A stretch of DNA of 64,000 nt from Ramlibacter sp. (GCA_030695945.1 JAUYOG010000037.1:1-64000); one strand, 5' to 3'; counted from the first letter of the stretch, positions 26,955 through 36,223 are shown. Made by a program: numbers and translations. The notes: generated by a model not told the origin, from the sequence alone.

Positions 26955-27557
26955 TCAGGCCTGCGTGGTCTTGTCTTCACCGATCAGCAACCGGTTGTCG
27001 GACAGGTACATGTGCGGCGGCACTTCGAGGTTGTCGGGAGCCGGCTTGTTCTTGAATACGCGACCGGCGACGTCGAAGGTGGAGCCGTGGCAGGGGCAGA
27101 GGAAACCGCCTTGCCAGTCGTCCGGCAGCGACGGCTGCGGGCCGGGCTGAAGCTTGTCCGACGGCGAGCAGCCGAGGTGCGAGCAGATGCCCACGCCCAC
27201 GAACACTTCGGGCTTGATGGAGCGGTACTGGTTCTTCGCGTACTCGGGCGTGGGGTAGGTCTTGCGGTCCGAGTTGGGGTCGGCCAGCTGGGCTTCCGTC
27301 TTCTTGAGCGACTCGAGCTGCTCGGGCGTGCGCTTCAGTATCCAAACCGGCTTGCCACGCCATTCCACGGTCACCTTCTCGCCAGGCTTGAGGGCGGAGA
27401 TATCGACTTCCACGGCGGCCCCGGCGGCCTTGGCCTTCTCGGAGGGCTGGAAGCTGCTGACGAACGGAACGGCGGCGAAACCGGCGCCCACTGCGCCGGC
27501 GCAACTCGACGCGATCAGCCACGTCCGTTTGCTGGCGTCCACTGGGGTGTCACTCAT
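26955..27557 (-). CDS. petA: Ubiquinol-cytochrome c reductase, Rieske iron-sulfur subunit
   Basis: A 200-residue Rieske protein. An N-terminal membrane anchor (TWLIASSCAGAVGAGFAAVP) precedes the [2Fe-2S] domain with CSHLGCSP and CPCHGSTFD, which supply the two Cys and two His ligands. KRTWL near the start is a weak Tat-like context. The ATG giving MSDTPVDASK has GAGGA upstream and was preferred over the longer frame. A strong sigma70-like promoter precedes the operon. Confidence 0.97.
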   Translation of the reverse strand: MSDTPVDASKRTWLIASSCAGAVGAGFAAVPFVSSFQPSEKAKAAGAAVEVDISALKPGEKVTVEWRGKPVWILKRTPEQLESLKKTEAQLADPNSDRKTYPTPEYAKNQYRSIKPEVFVGVGICSHLGCSPSDKLQPGPQPSLPDDWQGGFLCPCHGSTFDVAGRVFKNKPAPDNLEVPPHMYLSDNRLLIGEDKTTQA

Positions 27558-27600
27558 GGGGGTCCTCGGGGGAAATCGCATTGATTGGGGTCAACCCGCG

Positions 27601-27630
27601 ATTGTAGCTGACGGTGTTACGCGTTTTCAA
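27601..27630 (-). promoter_or_regulatory. Sigma70-like promoter of petABC
   Basis: On the minus strand TTGAAA and TACAAT are separated by 18 bases; each matches the consensus at five of six positions. The -10 element ends about 43 bases before the petA start, in the divergent gap shared with mscL. Confidence 0.7.
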
Positions 27631-27700
27631 CGCTTGCGCCACGCTGACGCCGTGGCCGCGCGCGGCATACTCGGCCGGTCACCACACTTGGAGCACGAGC

Positions 27701-28129
27701 ATGGGCATGATGAGCGAGTTCAAGGAGTTTGCGGTCAAGGGCAACGTGATCGACCTGGCCGTCGGCGTCATCATCGGCGCGGCGTTCGGCAAGATCGTGG
27801 ACTCGCTGGTCGGCGACATGATCATGCCGATCATCTCGGCGCTGGTCGGCAAGCTGGATTTTTCGAACCTGTTCCTGGTGCTCGGACAGGTGCCCGCAGG
27901 AACCGCGATGACGCTGGACGCACTGAAGAAGGCCGGCGTCCCGGTGCTGGCCTACGGCAGCTTCATCACCGTCGCCGTCAATTTCGTGATCCTGGCCTTC
28001 ATCATTTTCCTGATGGTCAAGCAGATCAATCGGCTGCGGCGTACGGAACCGGCGCCGGCGCCTGCCCCCGCGCCGCCCGAGGACGTCATGCTGCTGCGCG
28101 AGATCCGCGACAGCCTGCGCCAGCGCTAG
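27701..28129 (+). CDS. mscL: Large-conductance mechanosensitive channel
   Basis: A 142-residue MscL, which opens under membrane tension to release osmolytes. The first helix region [20 protein letters not shown] is highly conserved, the second is [19 protein letters not shown], and the C-terminal bundle helix is preceded by a Pro/Ala linker. The start has GGAG seven bases upstream. Its stop codon shares CTAG with the stop codon of the convergent pdxA. Confidence 0.97.
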   Translation: MGMMSEFKEFAVKGNVIDLAVGVIIGAAFGKIVDSLVGDMIMPIISALVGKLDFSNLFLVLGQVPAGTAMTLDALKKAGVPVLAYGSFITVAVNFVILAFIIFLMVKQINRLRRTEPAPAPAPAPPEDVMLLREIRDSLRQR

Positions 28130-29154
28130 GCGGACAGGCGCCGCGCGAAGCGGATCGCCTCCACGAGGCTGGAGGCGTCGGCGCGGCCCGTGCCGGCGAT
28201 GTCGAAAGCCGTCCCGTGATCAGGGCTGGTGCGAACCAGCGGCAGGCCCAGCGTCACGTTCACGCCCTTTTCCACGCCGAGGTACTTCACCGGGATCAGG
28301 CCCTGGTCGTGGTACATCGCGACGACGACGTCGAACTCGCCCGGCTTTCCCCCCGCCGCGCGTGCGCGCATGAACACGGTGTCGGGTGCGAACGGCCCCT
28401 GCGCATCGATGCCTTCGACCCGGGCCGCCGCGATCGCCGGAGCGATCACTTGGATCTCCTCGCGGCCGAACAGCCCGCCCTCCCCGGCATGCGGGTTGAG
28501 CCCCGCGACGCCGATGCGCGGCGCACGGCCCAGCGAGCGCGCCAATGCCTCGTGCGTGATGCGCAGGGTCTGCAGGACATTGTCGAACGTCACGGCGTCC
28601 AGCGCCTCGCGCAGCGAAACATGGATGCTGACCAGCACCGTGCGCAGCTCGTCGTTGGCCAGCATCATGCGCACCGGCACCCCGGACACGGCCTTGCCCA
28701 GCCACGCCGCGGCCTGTGCCTGCAGCAGCTCGGTGTGCCCCGGGAACTTCACGCCGGCCGCGGCCAGCGCCTCCTTGTGCAGCGGCGCCGTGACGAGGGC
28801 GGCGATCTCCCCGCGCAGGGCAGCCTGTGCGGCCCACACGACGCAATCCGCCGCTGCCTTGCCGGCCGCCGCGCTGACCTGCCCCCAGGGGACCGGCGCT
28901 TCGAGAGCCGCGACCGGCAACACGCCCATGCACCGTGTGGGCAATGCCATGGCGTCCGCCGCCGCTTCCAGCACCGCCACGGGGAGGTCCACGCCGGCGT
29001 CGCGCCGGATCGCGCGCGCCGCGCGCCGCAGCGTGGGCACATCGCCGGCGACGAAGCAGCCCTGGGTGTCGGCCGGCGCGTCGCGGAACGCCTTCGCGAT
29101 GATCTCCGGCCCGATGCCCGCCGCATCCCCCATGGTGATCGCGATGGGTTTCAT
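28126..29154 (-). CDS. pdxA: 4-hydroxythreonine-4-phosphate dehydrogenase
   Basis: A 342-residue PdxA for pyridoxal phosphate synthesis. It starts [18 protein letters not shown]. Metal and substrate motifs are [32 protein letters not shown] and [15 protein letters not shown], then [13 protein letters not shown]. The ATG overlaps the stop of the upstream NIF3 gene (ATGA). The length is typical. Confidence 0.97.
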   Translation of the reverse strand: MKPIAITMGDAAGIGPEIIAKAFRDAPADTQGCFVAGDVPTLRRAARAIRRDAGVDLPVAVLEAAADAMALPTRCMGVLPVAALEAPVPWGQVSAAAGKAAADCVVWAAQAALRGEIAALVTAPLHKEALAAAGVKFPGHTELLQAQAAAWLGKAVSGVPVRMMLANDELRTVLVSIHVSLREALDAVTFDNVLQTLRITHEALARSLGRAPRIGVAGLNPHAGEGGLFGREEIQVIAPAIAAARVEGIDAQGPFAPDTVFMRARAAGGKPGEFDVVVAMYHDQGLIPVKYLGVEKGVNVTLGLPLVRTSPDHGTAFDIAGTGRADASSLVEAIRFARRLSA

Positions 29155-29909
29155 GCCGGGTTGTCGATGTCGATGAAGAGGTGTTCGACGCCCAGCTGCG
29201 CCGCCACGTGACCCGCCACCGCCGGGGCGCCATAGCGCTCGCTGGCATGGTGGCCGCACGCCACGAATGCGACGCCGCACTCGCGAGCGTAGTGCGCTTG
29301 CGGCTCCGAGATTTCGCCCGTGATGAACGCGTCGGCGCCGGCCGCGATCGCGCTCTCGAAGTAGCCCTGCGCGCCGCCGGTGCACCAGCCAACGCTGCGA
29401 ATGGGGCGCTGCCGGCCTTCCACCGCCAGCACCCGCCGTCCGAGCGTTCGCTCCACATGCGCCGCCAGGTCCTGCGCGCTGCCGAACGCGCCGCCGTCCG
29501 CGCGCTGCCCCAGGAACCCCAGGTCCTGCTCGCCGAAGCGGGCGGCGGCCCGCAGGCCCAGCTTCAACCCCAGCTGGGCGTTGTTGCCCAGCTCCGCATG
29601 GGCATCCAGCGGCAGGTGATACGCGAACAGGTTGATGTCGTGCTGCAGCAGCAGCGACAGCCGTTGCTTCATCCACCCCGTGACGCGCCCATCCTGACCG
29701 CGCCAGAACAGCCCATGGTGCACGAAGACGGCATCGGCGCGGGCCTGGATCGCCGCCTCGATCAGCGCGCGGCTGGCCGTCACGCCCGAAACGATGCGTT
29801 CGACCGCCTCCTTGCCCTCGACCTGCAAGCCGTTGGGACCATAGTCCTTGAACCGCTCGGGCTGGAGCAGGGAATCGAACGATTGCAGGAGCTGCTGGGC
29901 GGTGGCCAT
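29151..29909 (-). CDS. NIF3-like dinuclear metal-centre protein
   Basis: A 252-residue NIF3/YbgI family protein. Members form hexameric toroids with two metals per subunit. Ligand motifs are FVHHGLFWRG, FAYHLPLDAH and VACGHHASERYG. The function is not established; some members have been described as GTP cyclohydrolase-like. It is translationally coupled to pdxA. Confidence 0.92.
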   Translation of the reverse strand: MATAQQLLQSFDSLLQPERFKDYGPNGLQVEGKEAVERIVSGVTASRALIEAAIQARADAVFVHHGLFWRGQDGRVTGWMKQRLSLLLQHDINLFAYHLPLDAHAELGNNAQLGLKLGLRAAARFGEQDLGFLGQRADGGAFGSAQDLAAHVERTLGRRVLAVEGRQRPIRSVGWCTGGAQGYFESAIAAGADAFITGEISEPQAHYARECGVAFVACGHHASERYGAPAVAGHVAAQLGVEHLFIDIDNPA

Positions 29910-30061
29910 CGGGAGCGTGCTTGAAAGGCCCCATTGTCAGGCAAGCGCTTTGTGTCCCCGCCCTGTCTGGTCCGCAAGGGGCCTAAGGGTCCTCCCGCAT
30001 GCGGCACAGGCGCGGGCGTGCCAATAATAATTTCGTTCGCAGCGCGAGGAGGACGGGACTC

Positions 30062-31312
30062 ATGAGTGCGCAGGAATTGGCGATCTGGAGCATGGCGCTC
30101 GGGGCGATCGCGGCCGTCACGCTGGCGCGGCTGGCCGACCTGTTCGTGCGCCCCAGCCTCGCCCAGGCCCAGGGCGTCGCGTACCACGTCACCGTCTTCC
30201 TGCTCGTGCTCGTCCTGAGCGGCGTCGCGGGCCAGGTATGGCCGCGCATCGAAGGGCGGCAGCTGCACTACGCGCAGGTGGTGGCCGGGCCCGTCTGCGT
30301 CGGCCTGTCCAACTTCTGGATCCGCGGCTGGCTCAAGGCGGCCCAGCGCGACCGCGTCACTTCGTGGGTGCTCCGGCTGTCGTCCCTGGCGCTTCCGATG
30401 GTCGGCTTTTCCTGCCTGGCACTGCCCGCGGCACAGCAGGTGCCGGTTGCCGCGGCGATTTCCCTGCTGGGCGGCAGCCTGACGCTATGGCTCACGGTGC
30501 GCGCCTGGCTGATGGGCGACCGCCTCGCCCCGGTGATGGCCGCGGGCTGCCTGCTGACCTTGCCGGCGATCGCCGGCATGTATGCCATCGCGATGGGCAT
30601 CCCCATGGGGGCAGCCGGCCACGTGGCGCTGGCCCTGGCGGCGGCGCTCAGCAACGGCGTCACGGGATTCGTGCTCTGGCGGCGCGACCGCCACGAGTGG
30701 CGCACCCGCGAGGAAGCCCTGCCGTCGCAATTCGACCCCGTGACCAAGCTCTACAGCGGCATCAGCCTGGTGCAGAAATTGATCAAGGCGCAGCGCCGGC
30801 GCAAGCGCACGCGACGCGACGGTGCCGTGCTGGCGATCATGGTGTTCGACGTCGACCGCGTCGCGGCGCAGGCCGGGGCGGCCGGCGTGAACGAGGTGTT
30901 CATCTGCATCGCCACGCGCATCCAGCGGCAGGTTGGAGTCGTCAACCCCGTCGGCCGCTACTACGACCGCTGCTTCGTCTCGCTCGTCGAGACCATCCAC
31001 TCGCCCGCGTGGCTGCGCACGCTCGGGCTGCGGGTGGCCAGCAGCGTGCGCCGCCCGATGGAAGTGACGACGGCGAACGGACGCGTCGAAGTCAGGGTGG
31101 AAATCGGCGTCGGCGTCGTGCACCTCTCTCGCGGCTCGGCGCCCGTCGAGGACATCCTGCACGATGCCCAGCGGATGGCCGAAGCGGCGCGTGGCATGCG
31201 GTCGCGCGCAGCCATGCTGGACCCGGCAACCGGCGAAGTGGTCGCGGTGGAGCACGCCAACCTCGGCCCGCGCCGCCACGGCAATCCGCGCCTGGTCCCG
31301 CACGCGCTCTGA
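30062..31312 (+). CDS. Membrane protein with degenerate GGDEF domain
   Basis: A 416-residue protein with about seven or eight membrane helices in residues ~1-205, then a cytoplasmic GGDEF-like domain (DPVTKLYSGISLVQKLIKAQ; MVFDVDRVAAQAG). At the signature position the sequence reads GRYYDRCFVSL, so the GG(D/E)EF active-site motif is lost and diguanylate cyclase activity is unlikely. A role as a receptor or scaffold is possible. The ATG giving MSAQELAIW has GAGGA upstream. It precedes a DegS/DegQ-type protease on the same strand. Confidence 0.75.
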   Translation: MSAQELAIWSMALGAIAAVTLARLADLFVRPSLAQAQGVAYHVTVFLLVLVLSGVAGQVWPRIEGRQLHYAQVVAGPVCVGLSNFWIRGWLKAAQRDRVTSWVLRLSSLALPMVGFSCLALPAAQQVPVAAAISLLGGSLTLWLTVRAWLMGDRLAPVMAAGCLLTLPAIAGMYAIAMGIPMGAAGHVALALAAALSNGVTGFVLWRRDRHEWRTREEALPSQFDPVTKLYSGISLVQKLIKAQRRRKRTRRDGAVLAIMVFDVDRVAAQAGAAGVNEVFICIATRIQRQVGVVNPVGRYYDRCFVSLVETIHSPAWLRTLGLRVASSVRRPMEVTTANGRVEVRVEIGVGVVHLSRGSAPVEDILHDAQRMAEAARGMRSRAAMLDPATGEVVAVEHANLGPRRHGNPRLVPHAL

Positions 31313-31366
31313 GCCTCGCGCGTCTACACTTGCAGGAAACAACTTGCGGATGCCGCGAAACCAACC

Positions 31367-32530
31367 ATGCGCCGCTACTGGCTGCTCTTTTCCCAGGCCG
31401 TCACCGTCTTGCTGGCCGCCTATTTCGTCGTCTCGACGCTCAAGCCGGAGTGGGTGGGCCGCGTCGGGGCGTTGACTGTGAGTAACGGCGTGTCGCTGGT
31501 GGAGGCGCCGCCGCCCTCCCCCACGGCCATTCCGCCAGGCAGCCTGCGGCTGGCAGCCCAGCGCGCATCCGCCGCCGTGGTGAGCATCAACACCAGCAAG
31601 GCGCCGGACCGGCATCCCTACGCCAACGACCCATGGTTCCGGTTCTTCTTCGGCGAGCAGGGAGCGATGCCGCAGGCGGGCCTGGGCAGCGGCGTGATCA
31701 TCAGCCCCGACGGCTACATCCTCACCAACAACCACGTGGTGGAGGGCGCCGACGAGATCGAGGTGGTGCTCAACGACAGCCGCCGCAGCCGCGCCAAGGT
31801 GATCGGCACCGACCCGGACACCGACCTGGCCATCCTGAAGATTTCGCTGGACCGGCTGCCGGTGATCACGCTCGGCAACTCCGACGCCCTGCAGGTGGGC
31901 GACCCCGTCCTGGCCATCGGCAACCCCTTCGGCGTGGGCCAGACCGTCACCAGCGGCATCGTCAGTGCACTGGGGCGCAACCAGCTTGGCATCAACACTT
32001 TCGAGAATTTCATCCAGACCGACGCCGCCATCAATCCCGGCAACTCGGGCGGCGCGCTGGTGGACGGCAACGGCCAGCTGATGGGCATCAACACAGCCAT
32101 CTACTCGCGTTCGGGGGGCAACATGGGCATCGGCTTCGCCATCCCCGTGTCGACCGCCAAGCTGGTGCTGGAGGGCATCGTCAAGGACGGCGTGGTCCGG
32201 CGCGGCTGGATCGGCGTGGAGCCGGCGGACCTCTCCCCCGAGCTCATGGAAACCTTCGGCGTCAAGGCCAAACGGGGCGTGCTGATCACCGGCGTGCTGC
32301 AGAACGGGCCCGCCGCGCAGGCCGGGATCCGGCCGGGAGACGTGATCGTCGAAGTGGCGGGCAAGCAGATCGCCAACGTGTCCGAGTTGCTGTCGAACGT
32401 GGCCGCGCTCAAGCCGGGTGCGCCGTCGAAATTCCGGGTGCTGCGGCGCGACGAAGCGGTGGAGTTGAACGTGACGCCGGGCCTGCGGCCGAAGCCGAAA
32501 ATGCTGCCCCAGCAGAGGCCTGAACGCTAG
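31367..32530 (+). CDS. Trypsin-like periplasmic serine protease (DegS/DegQ type)
   Basis: A 387-residue S1C protease. An N-terminal membrane anchor (LLFSQAVTVLLAAYFVVSTL) places the protease in the periplasm. The catalytic triad is H123 (NNHVVEGADE), D153 (DTDLAIL) and S227 (NPGNSGGALV). One C-terminal PDZ domain follows (GVLITGVLQNGPAAQAGIRP). A single PDZ and an uncleaved anchor are DegS-like; such proteases act in envelope stress. A large inverted repeat follows the stop codon. Confidence 0.92.
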   Translation: MRRYWLLFSQAVTVLLAAYFVVSTLKPEWVGRVGALTVSNGVSLVEAPPPSPTAIPPGSLRLAAQRASAAVVSINTSKAPDRHPYANDPWFRFFFGEQGAMPQAGLGSGVIISPDGYILTNNHVVEGADEIEVVLNDSRRSRAKVIGTDPDTDLAILKISLDRLPVITLGNSDALQVGDPVLAIGNPFGVGQTVTSGIVSALGRNQLGINTFENFIQTDAAINPGNSGGALVDGNGQLMGINTAIYSRSGGNMGIGFAIPVSTAKLVLEGIVKDGVVRRGWIGVEPADLSPELMETFGVKAKRGVLITGVLQNGPAAQAGIRPGDVIVEVAGKQIANVSELLSNVAALKPGAPSKFRVLRRDEAVELNVTPGLRPKPKMLPQQRPER

Positions 32531-32533
32531 GGG

Positions 32534-32842
32534 TCGGGCGGCAGAAGTGAGTGCGCCACCGGTCTTGGCGGGACCAGGACGGCGGGGCACTCTGCTCCGC
32601 GAATGTCCCCCGTCGCCCTTGCGTGCTACCTCCGCCTTGATTTCGCTGCGCAGAGCGCCCCACCGTCCTGGCCTGCGGACCTATGGGCGTTCGAGCGTCG
32701 CACCCCGGGTCAAGGGCGTCGGGTGGCCGACGCAGCGAAATAAAGGAGGAGGAAGCGGGCGTGCCCGCGCCGGGGGACATTCGCGGAGTCGGCCGCCCGG
32801 CGTCCTTGACCAGCGCACATTCGTTTCTGCCCCTGACTCCTA
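32534..32842. repeat. Large imperfect inverted repeat between convergent genes
   Basis: This 327-base gap holds no convincing gene. Two arms of about 110-120 bases are imperfect reverse complements around an ~80-base centre. The best-matched parts are CTCCGCGAATGTCCCCCG on the left with CGGGGGACATTCGCGGAG on the right, and TTTCGCTGCG with CGCAGCGAAA. It could fold into one long hairpin that separates the protease and tatC transcripts, or be a non-autonomous mobile remnant. Short open frames in it read as low-complexity Arg/Gly/Pro peptides. Confidence 0.65.
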
Positions 32843-32857
32843 GTGAGGGAACCGGCG

Positions 32858-33646
32858 TCAGGAGTCGGCCGTCGTGGCGCCCGCCTCGGGCGCCTTGGTG
32901 TGCTTGATGAAGATCTGCGCGGCCCAGATGCCCAGTTCGTAGAGCAGGCACATCGGAATGGCCAGGGCCAGCTGCGACACCACGTCGGGCGGCGTGATGA
33001 TCGCCGCGATCACGAAGGCCAGCACGATGAAATAGGGCCTGAACTCCTTGAGCTTCTCGATGGTGACGAAGCCCAGGCGCGCCAGCACGACGACGACGAT
33101 GGGCACTTCGAAGGCCAGCCCGAAGGCGATGAACATCGTCAGGACGAAGCTCAGGTAGGCCTCGATATCCGGCGCGGCGGTGATGCTCTTGGGCGCGAAG
33201 CTCTGGATGAACGAGAACACCTGCCCGAACACGAAGAAATAGCAGAAGCCGACGCCGATGAAGAACAGCACGGTGCTGGAAAACACCAGCGGCAGCACCA
33301 GCTTCTTCTCGTGCGAGTAAAGACCGGGCGCGATGAAGGCCCAGGCCTGGTAGAGCACCACCGGCAGCGCGACGAGGAAGGCCGCCATCAGCAGGATCTT
33401 CAGCGGCACCAGGAAAGGCGAGATCACCGACGTGGCGATCAGCGTTGCGCCCTTGGGCAGGTGCGCGACCAGCGGCGCGGCCAGGATGTCGTACAGCGCG
33501 CCGGGGCCGGGGTACAGGAACAGGACGGCGGCGACCACGCCGATGGCGACCATCGCCTTGATCAACCGGTCGCGCAGCTCCACCAGGTGGGCGACGAAGG
33601 GCTGCTCCGTGCCGGCAAGCTCGTCTTCTTTGTCGGGTTCGGACAT
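32858..33646 (-). CDS. tatC: Twin-arginine translocase subunit TatC
   Basis: A 262-residue TatC with six membrane helices. It opens with the family pattern FVAHLVELRDRLIKAM and contains LPVVLYQAWAFIAPGLYSHE and ITPPDVVSQLALAIPMCLLY. It recognises twin-arginine signals together with TatB. The start overlaps the tatB stop. The Rieske protein is a probable client. Confidence 0.97.
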   Translation of the reverse strand: MSEPDKEDELAGTEQPFVAHLVELRDRLIKAMVAIGVVAAVLFLYPGPGALYDILAAPLVAHLPKGATLIATSVISPFLVPLKILLMAAFLVALPVVLYQAWAFIAPGLYSHEKKLVLPLVFSSTVLFFIGVGFCYFFVFGQVFSFIQSFAPKSITAAPDIEAYLSFVLTMFIAFGLAFEVPIVVVVLARLGFVTIEKLKEFRPYFIVLAFVIAAIITPPDVVSQLALAIPMCLLYELGIWAAQIFIKHTKAPEAGATTADS

Positions 33647-34104
33647 CAGTTGAATTTCTGCGGGCGAAAGCGTGCCACGCGGGCGGCGCCGGAGAGCGCC
33701 TTGGTGCGGATGCCGTTACGGGCCTTGTACCAGTTGGGCTTGGCCCCCTGCTTGATGCGCCACTTCTTCTTCGGGTGTCTGTATTCCGGATAGGAGACCG
33801 GCGCCTCGAGGGCCGTCTGCGCGGTGCTGGTGGCGTCCGACCAATCCTTCTCGAACTCGCTGGCGCCCGTCCGGATCGAGCTTTCCACGTCGCGCGCCGC
33901 CGTTTCGACCGTCTCCTTCATCTTCTTGAGCTCTTCCAACTCCATCGAACGATTGACTTCGGCCTTGACGTCGGCGACGTAACGCTGCGCCTTGCCCAGC
34001 AACGTGCCGACAGTGCGGGCCACGCGGGGCAGCTTTTCCGGGCCGATGACGATCAGCGCCACGGCGCCGATCACCATCAACTTCTCTATGCCGAGGTCGA
34101 TCAT
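33646..34104 (-). CDS. tatB: Sec-independent translocase protein TatB
   Basis: A 152-residue TatB. One N-terminal membrane helix ([20 protein letters not shown]) is followed by the conserved [12 protein letters not shown] amphipathic helix and a long charged helical region. The basic C-terminus ([20 protein letters not shown]) resembles that of Burkholderiales TatB proteins. It overlaps tatC. Confidence 0.95.
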   Translation of the reverse strand: MIDLGIEKLMVIGAVALIVIGPEKLPRVARTVGTLLGKAQRYVADVKAEVNRSMELEELKKMKETVETAARDVESSIRTGASEFEKDWSDATSTAQTALEAPVSYPEYRHPKKKWRIKQGAKPNWYKARNGIRTKALSGAARVARFRPQKFN

Positions 34105-34150
34105 GCGGGGGATTCAGGCCGCCGCCGCGGGGCGCCCGGCCGGCAATTGT

Positions 34151-34393
34151 TCAAGACCGGTTCTTCGCTTCCACGTCGATCGTGGTCTTGTCGCTGCCCG
34201 GCTGCTGGGTGCCGGTGACCTGGCTGGCCGGCGGAACCGGCGTCTCGGGCGCGGAGCCCTCCTTGATGCCGTCCTTGAAGCCCTTCACCGCGCCGCCGAG
34301 GTCGGAGCCGATGTTCTTGAGCTTCTTGGTGCCGAAGATCAGCACGATGATCAGCAGGACGATCAGCCAATGCCAGATGGAAAATGAACCCAT
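34151..34393 (-). CDS. tatA: Sec-independent translocase protein TatA
   Basis: An 80-residue TatA with an N-terminal membrane helix ([20 protein letters not shown]) and amphipathic helix ([19 protein letters not shown]), then a polar tail. It forms the translocation pore. It is the first gene of tatABC, following hinT. Confidence 0.96.
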   Translation of the reverse strand: MGSFSIWHWLIVLLIIVLIFGTKKLKNIGSDLGGAVKGFKDGIKEGSAPETPVPPASQVTGTQQPGSDKTTIDVEAKNRS

Positions 34394-34467
34394 GATTACT
34401 CCTAAACAGACTTGGATGGATTCTAGTCGGGCAGGGGAAGTTCAGGCCGCGTAGGGCCTCAGGCGGC

Positions 34468-34830
34468 TCAACCTTTGGTCCAGGGGCGCGGGCCGCCGAA
34501 AACGTGGACGTGCAGGTGGTGCACTTCCTGCCCCCCGTCGTCGCCGGTGTTGATCACCACCCGGAACCCGCCTTGCGGGTAGGGGCGGCAGCCCTCCTGG
34601 AACGCCAGCTTGGGCGCCAGGGCCATCATCCGGCCCAGCATGGCGGTGTGCTCAGGCCCCACCTGGGCCAGCGAGGCCATGTGTTTCTTGGGCACCATGA
34701 GGAAGTGCACGGGTGCCCAGGGATGGATGTCGTGGAAGGCGAGGATCTCGTCGTCTTCATGAACCTTGCTGGAGGGGATCTTGCCTTCGACGATCTTGCA
34801 GAAGATGCAGTCGGGATCGTGGTCGCTCAT
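34468..34830 (-). CDS. hinT: HIT family purine nucleoside phosphoramidase
   Basis: A 120-residue HinT-type protein. CIFCKIVEGKIPSS carries zinc-site cysteines, and the catalytic histidine triad is HHLHVHVFGG. It hydrolyses AMP-lysine and other aminoacyl adenylates. The ATG giving MSDHDPD was preferred to a longer frame. Its place at the end of the histidine operon, before tatA, is usual in Burkholderiales. Confidence 0.93.
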   Translation of the reverse strand: MSDHDPDCIFCKIVEGKIPSSKVHEDDEILAFHDIHPWAPVHFLMVPKKHMASLAQVGPEHTAMLGRMMALAPKLAFQEGCRPYPQGGFRVVINTGDDGGQEVHHLHVHVFGGPRPWTKG

Positions 34831-34852
34831 GTCGGTTTCACCAGGGGAGGTT

Positions 34853-35209
34853 TCAGAACGGGGTCCGGCCATCGGAAAATCGCAGCCAGCCGCGCAGGCA
34901 CCGGTACAGGTACCACAGGCCGATGATCGTATAGGCGATCGCGCCCGGCAGGAAGAGCAGCACCCACAGCGGCGCCGTCACGACCAGCCACAGCACCGTC
35001 CACCAGAAGGTGGCGATCATGTAGTTGTGGTGGCTGGCATAGACGGCGTCGTGCTCGTCGGCGCGCTTGATGTAATTCACGATCAGCGCGATCACGGCCA
35101 GCGTGCCCATGCTGGCCCAGGCGATCGTGTGCAGGCCGTACAGGACATGCATCACCGTCCGGTCGTTGGCGGTCTTGGTCTCGAATTGCGCGAAATCGGT
35201 TTCGGCCAT
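34853..35209 (-). CDS. Small membrane protein, DUF4870-like
   Basis: A 118-residue protein with three likely membrane helices (MHVLYGLHTIAWASMGTLAV; IATFWWTVLWLVVTAPLWVL; GAIAYTIIGLWYLYRCLRGW) and a short polar N-terminus. It resembles the DUF4870-type proteins found between hisE and hinT. The function is unknown. It lies eight bases after hisE and is probably part of the same transcript. Confidence 0.8.
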   Translation of the reverse strand: MAETDFAQFETKTANDRTVMHVLYGLHTIAWASMGTLAVIALIVNYIKRADEHDAVYASHHNYMIATFWWTVLWLVVTAPLWVLLFLPGAIAYTIIGLWYLYRCLRGWLRFSDGRTPF

Positions 35210-35217
35210 CGTGTCCC

Positions 35218-35586
35218 TCAGTCTGCGTTGTGCTCGCGGCCCTTCGCCTTGCGCAGCGACTTCTCCTCGATGCCGCTCGTACCCTCGCGGCGCTCCAGCT
35301 CGGCGATCACGTCGGCGGGCTTGAGCCCGTAATGTGCCAGCGCGACCATGGTATGGAACCACAGGTCGGCGACTTCATTGACCAGTTTGCGGCGGTCGCC
35401 GCCATGGTCCGCGTCCTTCGCGGCCATCACCGCCTCGGTCGCCTCCTCGCCGATCTTCTTGAGGAATGCGTCCGGGCCGCGGTCGAGCAGCCGCGCCACA
35501 TAGCTGGTGTCCGGATCGCCGCCGTTGGCGGGCTTGCGGCTTTCGATGATCGCGGCCAGCCGGGCCAGGGAGTCGTTGGAGGTCAT
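35218..35586 (-). CDS. hisE: Phosphoribosyl-ATP diphosphatase
   Basis: A 122-residue all-helical HisE (MazG-like fold), the second step of histidine synthesis. Signature [16 protein letters not shown] carries the metal-binding Glu residues, followed by [16 protein letters not shown]. It is a separate gene from hisI, as usual in betaproteobacteria. The gap to hisI is unusually long (195 bases) and filled with repeats. Confidence 0.96.
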   Translation of the reverse strand: MTSNDSLARLAAIIESRKPANGGDPDTSYVARLLDRGPDAFLKKIGEEATEAVMAAKDADHGGDRRKLVNEVADLWFHTMVALAHYGLKPADVIAELERREGTSGIEEKSLRKAKGREHNAD

Positions 35587-35590
35587 TTGG

Positions 35591-35632
35591 CCCCCACGCC
35601 CGGCGATGCCGGGCTGCCCCCCGAGGGGGCTG
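35591..35632 (+). repeat. Degenerate copy of the dispersed repeat
   Basis: GGCCCCCACGC and CTGCCCCCCGAGGGGGCTGAG match the two ends of the 81-bp repeat seen near 1.6 and 9.9 kb. The middle segment (with the GTACACGAAGTGAC part) is replaced by a short GC palindrome. The orientation is opposite to that of the other copies. Confidence 0.5.
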
Positions 35633-35700
35633 AGTGCCGCGGCTCCAAGCCTGCCTGCGCAGGCTTGGACGGCACGAAGAGTAGCCGCGTCTCGCGGCGG

Positions 35701-35755
35701 GGCGGCCTGCAAGGCTTCGCTTGCAGGCGGGGCGGCCTGCAAGGCTTCGCTTGCT
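35701..35755. repeat. Tandem 30-bp direct repeat between hisI and hisE
   Basis: A 30-base unit beginning GGCGGCCTGCAAGGCTTCGC occurs 1.8 times in perfect succession. The unit contains GCAAGGCTTCGCTTGC, itself a small hairpin. It lies in the histidine operon leader between hisI and hisE. Copy number could vary between strains. Confidence 0.7.
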
Positions 35756-35781
35756 TGAAGCGGTTCTGCGCTGCGCTCATG

Positions 35782-36174
35782 TCATGACTTGTAGATGGAA
35801 GCCGGCTCTTTCAAGACCGGCGCCGCAACTTGCCACTTCCCATCCCGGTACAGGTGGAAGAAACAGCTGTGGCGCCCGGTGTGGCAGGCAATGGAGGGCT
35901 CGTGCCCGAGTTGCGTGACCTTCAGCAGGAGCACGTCGCTGTCGCAATCCAACCTGATTTCATGCACGGTCTGCACATGGCCGGACTCCTCGCCCTTGAA
36001 CCAGAGCCTGGAACGCGAGCGGCTGTAATAGACCGCGCGGCCGAGTTCCGCCGTCTTCTGGAGGGCCTCCCGGTTCATCCAGGCAAACATGAGCACGTCG
36101 TTGGTGCCCGCCTCCTGGGCGATGACCGGGACCAGTCCCTGCGCGTCCCACTTGATTTCATCGAGCCAATCCAT
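35782..36174 (-). CDS. hisI: Phosphoribosyl-AMP cyclohydrolase
   Basis: A 130-residue HisI, the third step of histidine synthesis, opening the purine ring with zinc. Motifs: [44 protein letters not shown], and CHTGRHSCF with zinc Cys residues. Normal length for the stand-alone enzyme. Confidence 0.96.
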   Translation of the reverse strand: MDWLDEIKWDAQGLVPVIAQEAGTNDVLMFAWMNREALQKTAELGRAVYYSRSRSRLWFKGEESGHVQTVHEIRLDCDSDVLLLKVTQLGHEPSIACHTGRHSCFFHLYRDGKWQVAAPVLKEPASIYKS

Positions 36175-36223
36175 CTGCGGATTGTCGGCGAAAACGAATC
36201 CGGTCCATACGGGAATGAATGGC

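Noticed and set aside
32547..32843. 98-residue open frame in the gap before tatC
   Set aside because: It lies wholly inside the large inverted repeat and is Arg/Gly/Pro-rich with no recognisable domain.
35701..35755. Tandem repeats as a CRISPR array
   Set aside because: The two units are directly adjacent with no spacer and there are no cas genes in the window.
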